Assembly (NCBI GenBank): GCA_905480645.1
Contig: CAJQRC010000010.1
Span: 62,001 to 126,000 of the forward strand
Source of the DNA: an uncultured Tateyamaria sp.
GTDB lineage: Bacteria; Pseudomonadota; Alphaproteobacteria; Rhodobacterales; Rhodobacteraceae
DNA: 64,000 nucleotides
Direction of reading: 5' to 3'
Position 1 is the first letter of the stretch. The number at the start of each line of letters is the position of its first letter. Shown here piece after piece: positions 36,014 to 43,470 of the stretch. The position numbers and the translations under genes were made by a program. A model generated the notes under the pieces. The model did no database searches. It was not told where the DNA came from and saw only the letters and a program-made list of their open reading frames with translations.

Positions 36014-36988
36014 ATGGCAAAGACGGTAATCATTGAAGCTCATGGTGGGCCAGAAAATTTTTGTATAGTTGATCGGAAGGTTGGAGCGCCTGGACCTGAG
36101 GAGGTCCGGATCTTGCACAAAGCAATTGGCTTGAATTTCATTGATGTTTACCAACGCACTGGTCTTTACCCCATGGAACTTCCGCATCCAATGGGGATGG
36201 AAGCAGCTGGTGTAATAGTGGAGGTGGGAGAAGCAGTTACGCATTTGCAAGTGGGTGATCGTGCGGCTTATGCTGCAATGCCACCAGGCGCTTATGCTGA
36301 AGAAAGAGTAATGCCAGCAGCACAAGTTGTAAAATTGCCGAATGAAATTGCTTTCGATGTAGCGGCGGCCATGATGCTGAAAGGTTTAACAACAGAGTAT
36401 CTTTTCCACCGTACGACAAGTATATGTAAGGGCGATACTGTGCTTTTTCAGGCTGCTGCTGGAGGGGTTGGTTTAATTGCTTGTCAGTGGGCTAAATCTG
36501 AAGGCATAACTTTAATAGGTACTGCCGGTGGCTTGGATAAATGTGAGTTGGCATTAGCTAACGGAGCGAAGTATTGCATTGATTATAAAACCAAAGATTT
36601 TGTTCCTGTAGTACGTGATCTTACTTCTGGTCAGGGCGTGGATGTGGTTATGGATGCGGTAGGGAAGGACACATTTAATGGATCAATTAACTGTTTGAAG
36701 CCATTGGGAATGTTTATCTCATTTGGTAATGCGTCTGGTCCTGTCCCACCTTTAAATATTGGAATTTTAGGTCAAAAGGGCTCGTTAAAAATTACACGCC
36801 CTACTCTTTTTACTCACATTAGCAACTCAGATACATTGCAGACTATGGCAGAACATTTGTTTAATAAGGTTATAAGTGGTGATGTGACGTTAAGAATTGA
36901 TCAGCGGTTTGCACTGGATGATATTGCAGAGGCGCATCGAGCGTTAGAAGCTCGCCAAACGACTGGCTCTACTGTAATCCAGCTCTGA
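36014..36988 (+). CDS. NADPH:quinone oxidoreductase (QorA type)
   Basis: Second zinc-free MDR protein, 324 residues, of the QorA/zeta-crystallin type. It has GLNFIDVYQRTGLYP (family signature), PMGMEAAGVI, QAAAGGVGLIACQWA for NADPH binding and GQGVDVVMDAVGKDTF. It is only loosely related to the preceding paralogue. No strong ribosome site is seen besides AAGG-like bases ahead of the ATG. Confidence 0.9.
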   Translation: MAKTVIIEAHGGPENFCIVDRKVGAPGPEEVRILHKAIGLNFIDVYQRTGLYPMELPHPMGMEAAGVIVEVGEAVTHLQVGDRAAYAAMPPGAYAEERVMPAAQVVKLPNEIAFDVAAAMMLKGLTTEYLFHRTTSICKGDTVLFQAAAGGVGLIACQWAKSEGITLIGTAGGLDKCELALANGAKYCIDYKTKDFVPVVRDLTSGQGVDVVMDAVGKDTFNGSINCLKPLGMFISFGNASGPVPPLNIGILGQKGSLKITRPTLFTHISNSDTLQTMAEHLFNKVISGDVTLRIDQRFALDDIAEAHRALEARQTTGSTVIQL

Positions 36989-37343
36989 AATGCTCAGCTA
37001 AGGGCACGTTAGATTTGGTAGAAATTCTCCAAAAGAACATAATGCACTATTATATCTTAGGGTTGTATAAAAACTGTTACGAGATGGTTGTGTTAATTAA
37101 ATGTTTTGATTTAGGACAGCTTAACGAAAGCTGCTGCATTTGATTGACCCGTCAAGTTTTACAATTGACCTAATTTGTGGTTATATATTGCACCCATCTT
37201 TATTTTGATTGACGCATTGGGCTTTTCTTTTTGATCTGTGCTGACTATATGGCTTTATGGTTCCCCCAAATGGAAACTCGCCTTGAAAACCAAGGCCGCT
37301 TATTTCAGGCGATGGGGAAGATATGTGCGAAGGAGCATACAAG
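36989..37343. other. 355-bp gap before trcR, no gene seen
   Basis: AT-rich in the left part. I see no open frame with family features. TTGATTGAC-type repeats (near 37141 and 37208) could belong to promoters, but I see no matching -10 that convinces me. Confidence 0.5.
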
Positions 37344-38093
37344 ATGGCAAAACCTATTATGGCCAGGGCTACTGCAGTTTGGCTGGTAGACAATACCACA
37401 CTTAGTTTCAAACAAATCGCTGATTTTGTAGAAATGCACGAGTTAGAAGTTCAAGGTATCGCCGACGGTGATGTTGCCACTGGTGTCAAAGGCTTTGATC
37501 CTGTGACTAACAATCAACTGACGCAGGATGAAATTGATGCGGGAGAGAAAAGCCCTCTTCACAAGCTAACTCTGAAATTCAATGCCGCTGCTGTGGGTGA
37601 GGAAAAAAGACGTGGTCCGCGTTACACACCCTTGTCAAAGCGTCAGGATCGGCCAGCAGCGATCTACTGGCTGGTTAAGTTTCATCCTGAGCTCACCGAT
37701 GGCCAAATTTCAAAACTAGTAGGCACTACAAAGCCAACTATTCAATCGATTCGTGATCGTACCCATTGGAACATAAGTAGTATTCAGCCGGTCGATCCGG
37801 TTGCGCTGGGCTTAACGAAACAATCTGAATTAGATGCCGCTGTACAGAAGGCTGCAGCTAAGAAGGCTGCCGATGCTCCAGTAATGACGGATGATGAACG
37901 TCGAAAATTGGTCAGTACGGAACAAAGTCTTGGTATGGAAACAGAGCCAAAGATTCCGACAGCAATTGAAGGACTCGAGACGTTTTCACTTTCAATGGAT
38001 GTGGATGATGATAAGGAATTGGAATCATCAACTGTAGATGCGGATAGTCTTTTTAATTTACCAAAAGATATTGGAGAAAAAGAAGAAAAATAA
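37344..38093 (+). CDS. DUF1013 protein, cell-cycle regulator TrcR-like
   Basis: Alphaproteobacterial regulator with two DNA-binding-like segments, 249 residues. The N-terminus carries the family start MAKPIMARATAVWLVDNTTL then SFKQIADFVEMHELEVQGIA. A second helix-turn-helix-like segment is ELTDGQISKLVGTTKPTIQS (about 119-138). The C-terminus is acidic (DVDDDKELESS). AGGAG lies upstream of the ATG at 37344; an in-frame ATG seven codons earlier is weaker. The name comes from the annotation used for this family; direct evidence here is sequence resemblance only. Confidence 0.85.
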   Translation: MAKPIMARATAVWLVDNTTLSFKQIADFVEMHELEVQGIADGDVATGVKGFDPVTNNQLTQDEIDAGEKSPLHKLTLKFNAAAVGEEKRRGPRYTPLSKRQDRPAAIYWLVKFHPELTDGQISKLVGTTKPTIQSIRDRTHWNISSIQPVDPVALGLTKQSELDAAVQKAAAKKAADAPVMTDDERRKLVSTEQSLGMETEPKIPTAIEGLETFSLSMDVDDDKELESSTVDADSLFNLPKDIGEKEEK

Positions 38094-38109
38094 AATATCA
38101 GTGTCAATA

Positions 38110-38172
38110 CTTGGGCATCGTATTGTTCAAACTTGAATGAGCGTGCCCAAGAAAAGGTGCGCTCCTTTTTTT
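38110..38172 (+). terminator. Hairpins with T run after trcR
   Basis: CTTGGGCA (38110-38117) pairs with TGCCCAAG (38144-38151), with an inner TTCAA/TTGAA pair. Directly after it AAAAGG (38152-38157) pairs with CCTTTT (38164-38169) and is followed by more T. The second hairpin with its T run fits a rho-independent terminator; the threonine aldolase start is only 14 bases further on, so the promoter of that gene would overlap. Confidence 0.6.
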
Positions 38173-38186
38173 AAAAAGGCCCAATT

Positions 38187-39230
38187 ATGAGTCAATATGC
38201 GACTAGAAATAAGAAATTATCACAATCAGTAATTTGTGACTTACGTAGTGACACAGTCACAATGCCTGACAGTGCAATGAGAGCAGCAATGGTTGCTGCG
38301 GACGTTGGTGATGATGTTTATGGCGAAGATTTGACTGTAAATCGACTGGAAGCCGCAGTAGCTGAGCGCTTAGGTAAAGAAGCGGGACTATTTTTGGTGT
38401 CGGGCACACAAAGTAATCTCGTTGGAATGCTGAGCCATTGTGCCCGTGGGGATGAAATTTTAACTGGACGTGGGTACCATATTTACAAATATGAGGCAGC
38501 GGGAGCATCAGTGCTCGGTGGAATTGCGTTTGATCCATTAAATGTTGCTAGAGATGGTGGTTTAGAACCTGAAGCCATACGGACTGCAATAAAAGATGTT
38601 GAAGATCCCCATAACGCAATCACGCGGTTAGTTGGACTGGAAAATACCCATAACGGGCGGGCGGTGCCAATTTCTCGCTGTCAGGCCGTCACTAAAGCAG
38701 CACGTACCGCTGGCTTATCTGTCCATCTTGATGGTGCGAGATTCTTTAACGCTATCGAAGCATTAAGCTGTTCTGAAACTGAACTAGCAAATCTGTTTGA
38801 TACAATTTCTGTGTGTTTGTCAAAAGGGTTGGGTGCGCCTGTTGGATCAGTTTTAGTTGGGCAGAAATGTTTGATTGATAGAGCACGTCGGTGGCGTAAA
38901 ATGTTGGGTGGTGGGACCCGTCAGTCCGGCATGTTAGCGGCAGCAGGACTGTATGCTCTTGGACACAATGTTGAGCGTTTAAGAGAAGATCGTTTGCGGG
39001 CAGAATGGATGGCTCGTGCTTTAGCGGCTTATGGCAAAGTTGAACAGGCAACTAATATGATTTTTTTTACGCCAAATAAAGGCGTTACCCCCTCATTGAT
39101 AAGTCATATGGCGCATAATGGCGTTAAACTAAGTGGGCCTAACGATACTATGCGCTTAGTAATTCATAAAGATATTACGGATAGGGGCTTAGAAGTTGCA
39201 GTATCCGCTTTTCAAAGTAGCCTTGGGTAG
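38187..39230 (+). CDS. ltaE: Low-specificity L-threonine aldolase
   Basis: PLP enzyme cleaving L-threonine or L-allo-threonine to glycine and acetaldehyde; 347 residues. The Schiff-base lysine is K213 in SVCLSKGLGAPVGS, the cofactor-binding aspartate is D182 in VHLDGARFFNA, and LRSDTVTMP marks the N-terminus of the family. GTRQSGMLAAAGLYAL is also diagnostic. It lies 93 bases after trcR, with hairpins between. Confidence 0.93.
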   Translation: MSQYATRNKKLSQSVICDLRSDTVTMPDSAMRAAMVAADVGDDVYGEDLTVNRLEAAVAERLGKEAGLFLVSGTQSNLVGMLSHCARGDEILTGRGYHIYKYEAAGASVLGGIAFDPLNVARDGGLEPEAIRTAIKDVEDPHNAITRLVGLENTHNGRAVPISRCQAVTKAARTAGLSVHLDGARFFNAIEALSCSETELANLFDTISVCLSKGLGAPVGSVLVGQKCLIDRARRWRKMLGGGTRQSGMLAAAGLYALGHNVERLREDRLRAEWMARALAAYGKVEQATNMIFFTPNKGVTPSLISHMAHNGVKLSGPNDTMRLVIHKDITDRGLEVAVSAFQSSLG

Positions 39231-39351
39231 TTTTGCGTTGATCTGTTAACAATTTTAGTTTCATAAGAAATAGAAGTTCTTTTACCCTTACTTACTTATT
39301 TGTGCATCCCAATTTAAAAAAGACATTTTTAGATAAATAAACGCTTACTAA

Positions 39352-40332
39352 TTAAGACCAAGGATCAAGTATGATTTTTGGTGCAGCAACTTTTCCGGTA
39401 TGTAGATCATGAAAAGCCTGTGAACCATCTGAAAGCGCCCGCTCTTCAATCCAGTCAAGAGGGCCAAGTCGGCCATCGAATAGGGCTTTCGCAGTGTCTC
39501 GAAAATCTTGTGAAGTGTAGGTGTATGTTCCGATAAAAGTGATTTCTTGTAGTGTCATACGGCGTATATTGAGGCCGTCAGTATCTTCCCCCAACCCTAC
39601 GTGTGCGATTACTCCGCCAGGTGCAGCGAGTTCTGAAGCCAGTGCGCGCGTTGCAGCATAACCAACGGCATCAATGACTATGGAGACAGGTTTGGACGCA
39701 TTTTTAGTGACGGTTTGATTGCAGATTTCTGAGAGAAAGGCACGACGCGCGTCGTTTGGTTCAACAATTGTAATTGCTTCGATACCCATTGTACGAAGCG
39801 CAAGCGCGGCTGCTAATCCGATGGCACCTCCACCAATTATAAGTGCAGTATGCTCCATCTTAAGGTGTATAGCTTCTAGTGCTAGTCGTGAAGCATGCCA
39901 ACTGACAGCTAGCGGTTCTACAAGTGCTGCTTTAGACAGTGGGACATCGTTAGGAACAGTTACTAGGTTGTTGTTTGGCATCGCAACGTATTGCGCGAAT
40001 GCACCCTCGCGTGGTGGCATCGATATAATTTGGCGGCTCTGGCATAAATTTTCCCGCCCTGTAGTACAAGCTGCACAAGTGCGACAATTAACCAGTGGAT
40101 TAATGGTAACACGGCGACCGTCATCTAACCCACCTTCAATTATTCCGGCGGCCTCATGACCAAGAATTAGGGGAGCCGGACGGCGGGTATCATGTCCAAG
40201 GTATGCGTGCATGTCAGAGCCACAAATACCGGAAGCGATAACACGGATAAGATGTTCCCCTTTACGCGGCTTGGCTTTTTGAACATCACAATATCCAAGT
40301 TTTTTTATATCATTATAAACTAATGCTTTCAT
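39352..40332 (-). CDS. Zinc-dependent alcohol dehydrogenase (idonate/sorbitol dehydrogenase-like), third gene of HpsN-type cluster
   Basis: Medium-chain dehydrogenase of 326 residues. The catalytic zinc site is indicated by ASGICGSDMHAY and GHEAAG; the structural zinc cysteines are C-x2-C-x2-C-x7-C in NCRTCAACTTGRENLC; and the Rossmann loop is IIGGGAIGLAAAL. It resembles L-idonate 5-dehydrogenase. It overlaps the SDR gene by four bases and closes an operon that begins with a TRAP transporter. In DHPS-degrading bacteria two such dehydrogenases (HpsO, HpsP) interconvert the DHPS enantiomers; that role is inferred from order only. Confidence 0.83.
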   Translation of the reverse strand: MKALVYNDIKKLGYCDVQKAKPRKGEHLIRVIASGICGSDMHAYLGHDTRRPAPLILGHEAAGIIEGGLDDGRRVTINPLVNCRTCAACTTGRENLCQSRQIISMPPREGAFAQYVAMPNNNLVTVPNDVPLSKAALVEPLAVSWHASRLALEAIHLKMEHTALIIGGGAIGLAAALALRTMGIEAITIVEPNDARRAFLSEICNQTVTKNASKPVSIVIDAVGYAATRALASELAAPGGVIAHVGLGEDTDGLNIRRMTLQEITFIGTYTYTSQDFRDTAKALFDGRLGPLDWIEERALSDGSQAFHDLHTGKVAAPKIILDPWS

Positions 40333-41090
40333 TTTGCAGTGAAGCCTCCGTCAACCATCATAATTTGACCGGTTACATACGAAGAAGCATCCGAACATAA
40401 GAAAAGTAATGGACCGTCTATATCTTCAAGTCGCCCGTTTCGTCCAATACATGTTTGGGCTGCATTTCGGTCTGCGCGTTCTTTGTCATCAAAAACTGCT
40501 TGTGTAAGCTCGGTCGGGAAAAAACCAGGACCAATAGCATTAGCCGTGATGCCATGAGGAGACCATGCCTCTGCCATTGCGCGGGTTAATTGCGCGATGC
40601 CTGCTTTACTTGCACCATAGGCTATGCCGCCGGGAAAAGCTCGGGTAGTTTGTAGTGATGCAAAGTTTACAATTCGTCCCCAGCCATTTTCTTTCATGGG
40701 TGTAACTAAAGCCTGACTTAGAAAAAATGGGGCCTCAAGGTTCAAGGCTAACGTGGTTTCCCAGCCCTTCCGGGAAACTTCGTCTGCGGATTGGCGTGTA
40801 TTCACTCCTGCTGCATGGATCAGGATATCTGGAGGCCCAAATGGGTTAGTGATGGAATCGCACAGTACCTTGAGCTGTCTTTGATCTGTGATATCACCTG
40901 CAACATGAGCTGCATTCGCTCCAATTTCCAACGATAGACTACGCAATGCTTGCTTACGGCGAGCTACTGCAATTACTTTTGCGCCAGCTAAAGATAAAGT
41001 AACCGCCGCGCGACGCCCAAGGCCAGAACTTGCCCCAGTAATGCAGGCAACCTTGCCTGTAAGATCAAATAATGATCGAGGATCAACCAT
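40329..41090 (-). CDS. Short-chain dehydrogenase/reductase, second gene of HpsN-type cluster
   Basis: Classical SDR of 253 residues. The cofactor motif TGASSGLG (17-24) and the catalytic set are present: Ser in NFASLQTT, then Tyr and Lys in YGASKAG. The sequence resembles gluconate 5-dehydrogenase and 3-oxoacyl reductases, so the substrate is open. The start overlaps the stop of the HisD-like gene by eight bases, and its own stop overlaps the zinc dehydrogenase start by four, so the three are translationally coupled. Confidence 0.85.
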   Translation of the reverse strand: MVDPRSLFDLTGKVACITGASSGLGRRAAVTLSLAGAKVIAVARRKQALRSLSLEIGANAAHVAGDITDQRQLKVLCDSITNPFGPPDILIHAAGVNTRQSADEVSRKGWETTLALNLEAPFFLSQALVTPMKENGWGRIVNFASLQTTRAFPGGIAYGASKAGIAQLTRAMAEAWSPHGITANAIGPGFFPTELTQAVFDDKERADRNAAQTCIGRNGRLEDIDGPLLFLCSDASSYVTGQIMMVDGGFTAK

Positions 41091-42390
41091 TAGCTGTCAG
41101 GTCAAATGTTGCATTGGGAAAATATTTAGCCAAACGTACATCGGCTGACCTTGCGTGCCCTTCCATGCCTTCAAGACGTGAAATCCTTGCGGTAGCTTCG
41201 GCTACTGCTTTTGATCCCTCCCGCGTTGAACGTTGCCAAGTGACTATCTTCATATATTTATGCACACTAAGTCCGCCCGTATACCTCGCGGCACCCGATG
41301 TCGGTAATACATGGTTTGTTCCTGCGGCCTTGTCACCGTATGAAACAGTCGTTTCTTCCCCTAAAAACAGCGAGCCATAACAACGTAGCCGGTTTAACCA
41401 CCAGTCCAAATCATCAGCTTGGACAGTCAGATGCTCTGGTGCGTATTCGTCAGATGTTGTGGCCATTTCTTCACGATCCGAACACACAATGACCTCTGCA
41501 TAATCACGCCATGCGGCTTCAGCATTCTCGCGGTTTAAATCTGGTAAATCTGCAATTAAACTTGGAACACGAGCCAGAACATCTTCTGCCAAAGGACGGT
41601 GGTCTGTAACTAGCCAAACTGGTGAATTATACCCATGTTCTGCTTGGCTGACCAGATCGGTTGCAACTATATGTGGATCAGCTCTCTTGTCGGCGAGTAT
41701 TAAACTATCAGTAGGTCCTGCAATCATGTCGATTCCGACACGTCCGTAAAGTGAACGTTTTGCCTCTGCCACAAACTGGTTTCCAGGGCCGACAATCATG
41801 TTGGCTTTTGGTTGGCCAAACAAACCAAAAGCCATCGAAGCTATCCCCTGAACCCCGCCAATGGCCATAATTTTATCTGCACCGCAAACGTGGGCTGCAT
41901 ATACTATTGCTGGGTACAAGCCAACTCCTGGTTGAGGTGCTGAACAGACCGTAATGTGTTCACAACCCGCGACTTTAGCTGTTGTCACAGTCATGATTGC
42001 GCTGGCTATATGGCGATAGCGTCCTGCGGGAACGTAGCAACCCGCGGCGGTAACAGGAATTGCTTTTTGACCGGCAATTAGTCCTGGGTTAATCTCATAT
42101 TCTAAATCAGCGACTGTCGCTTTTTGCGCCTCTGCAAATCTGCGCACATTATCATGAGCAAAGAGTATATCATCTTTAATTTTTCGTGGAACCAATGCGC
42201 TGGCAGATTCTATGTCATCGAGAGTGAGTTGGACACCACCGTCATATTTGTCGAATTTTGTTGCATATTCTAAAGCAGCGGTCTCGCCACCAATCTCAAT
42301 GTCAGCAAGGATTTTTGCAACAACTTTTGCTGTCTCACCCTCTTCAGATCTAGAAGTAAGAGTGGCTTTTTTTAGGTATACACGAGACAT
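41083..42390 (-). CDS. HisD-family dehydrogenase, probable sulfopropanediol 3-dehydrogenase (HpsN-like)
   Basis: Histidinol-dehydrogenase fold, 435 residues. Zinc ligands and catalytic residues of HisD are all conserved: Q249, H252 (LVSQAEHG), E319-H320 (APEHL), D353 (GDKAAGTNH) and H412. HisD normally sits with other his genes; here the neighbours are a TRAP transporter, an SDR and a zinc dehydrogenase. HpsN, which oxidises DHPS to sulfolactate with NAD, is in this family with nearly this length. Genuine histidinol dehydrogenase is less likely but not excluded by residues alone. It starts 30 bases after the DUF475 gene. Confidence 0.75.
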   Translation of the reverse strand: MSRVYLKKATLTSRSEEGETAKVVAKILADIEIGGETAALEYATKFDKYDGGVQLTLDDIESASALVPRKIKDDILFAHDNVRRFAEAQKATVADLEYEINPGLIAGQKAIPVTAAGCYVPAGRYRHIASAIMTVTTAKVAGCEHITVCSAPQPGVGLYPAIVYAAHVCGADKIMAIGGVQGIASMAFGLFGQPKANMIVGPGNQFVAEAKRSLYGRVGIDMIAGPTDSLILADKRADPHIVATDLVSQAEHGYNSPVWLVTDHRPLAEDVLARVPSLIADLPDLNRENAEAAWRDYAEVIVCSDREEMATTSDEYAPEHLTVQADDLDWWLNRLRCYGSLFLGEETTVSYGDKAAGTNHVLPTSGAARYTGGLSVHKYMKIVTWQRSTREGSKAVAEATARISRLEGMEGHARSADVRLAKYFPNATFDLTANG

Positions 42391-42420
42391 ATTTGGTTGG
42401 TCCTGTCTGTTTGCAAGAGT

Positions 42421-43467
42421 TTATGTTTCACGTTTATTGTGAGTGATGGAAGCGTAAAAAGACAAGGCAATCAATACCATACCAATTCCGCCCGTTATTA
42501 ATTCATGAACATGCATGATTGGCTGCAAGAACATTATGATGGAGAGAGCAAAGATCGAATAAAATGCGCCATGTTCCAAATAACAAAATTCTGCCAATGC
42601 TCCTCTTTCTACCAACATGATGGTCATCGAGCGCACGTACATTGCACCAATACCCAAACCTATAGCGATTAGAAGAATGTTAGTTGTTAATGCAAATGCA
42701 CCAATCACACCATCAAAAGAGAAGCTGGCATCAAGTACCTCTAGATATAAAAAGGCCCCTAATCCGCCTTTTGCACCTATTGCAGCTGTAGAGCCAGCCA
42801 TGTTGTCCAAATATGTTCCGAGTCCGTCTACCATTGTGAAAACTAGAAGCCCCATGATAGCTGAGGTTAAGAACGGCGCGATTTCATGCGTAGGCAATGA
42901 TCGTGAGATTAAAAATACTATTACAAGAACGAGCGCAATCTCGAATCCTCGAATTGATCCACAGACACGCACGCGTTTTTCGATGGCTTCTATCCAGTCA
43001 ATTGATTTGTCTTCATCAATGAAAAACTTAAGGGCAACCATCATGAGGAACGTACCGCCAAAAGCTGAAATGGGCCCATGAGCATGGCTGATTATTCGTG
43101 AGTACTCGTCTGGATTTGAAAATGCCAAGTGCATTGCAGCGAAGGGATTTATCCAGGCAAAAATAGCTACGATAGCAAGTGGAAAGACAATTCTCATTCC
43201 AAAAACAGCAATGAGAATTCCCCAAGTCAGAAATCGTTGACGCCATATTGGTGTCATTTCTTCAAGTTTGTTGGCGTTCACGATTGCATTGTCAAAAGAA
43301 AGTGCAATCTCCAGCGCTGCCAACACTGTACCAACCATTAAAAAAGATAAAATACCTGCCCAATCACCTTTTGTCGCCCAACCTAACCAGCCGGTTAGCC
43401 CTAAACCAACAACTGTCGTAATTAAGGGCCATTTTAGATAGGAAACAGAACTGCGGTGTGTATTCAT
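42421..43467 (-). CDS. DUF475 integral membrane protein (TerC-like)
   Basis: Polytopic membrane protein of 348 residues with about nine hydrophobic segments. The DUF475 features are LEIALSFDNAIVNANKL near residue 52, and DASFSFDGVIGAFALT near 229: acidic residues within membrane segments, as in TerC-type proteins that handle metal ions. Cytoplasmic loops carry PIWRQRFLTWGI and KSIDWIEAIEKRVR. It starts three bases after the DctQM stop and is followed by the HisD-like gene after 30 bases, so it is embedded in the catabolic operon. Its substrate is unknown. Confidence 0.85.
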   Translation of the reverse strand: MNTHRSSVSYLKWPLITTVVGLGLTGWLGWATKGDWAGILSFLMVGTVLAALEIALSFDNAIVNANKLEEMTPIWRQRFLTWGILIAVFGMRIVFPLAIVAIFAWINPFAAMHLAFSNPDEYSRIISHAHGPISAFGGTFLMMVALKFFIDEDKSIDWIEAIEKRVRVCGSIRGFEIALVLVIVFLISRSLPTHEIAPFLTSAIMGLLVFTMVDGLGTYLDNMAGSTAAIGAKGGLGAFLYLEVLDASFSFDGVIGAFALTTNILLIAIGLGIGAMYVRSMTIMLVERGALAEFCYLEHGAFYSIFALSIIMFLQPIMHVHELITGGIGMVLIALSFYASITHNKRET

Positions 43468-43470
43468 TGT

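Noticed and set aside
41083-42390. Calling this gene hisD (histidine biosynthesis)
   Set aside because: The catalytic residues fit, but no his gene is adjacent and the operon is a transporter plus dehydrogenases, so the HpsN-type role is preferred.
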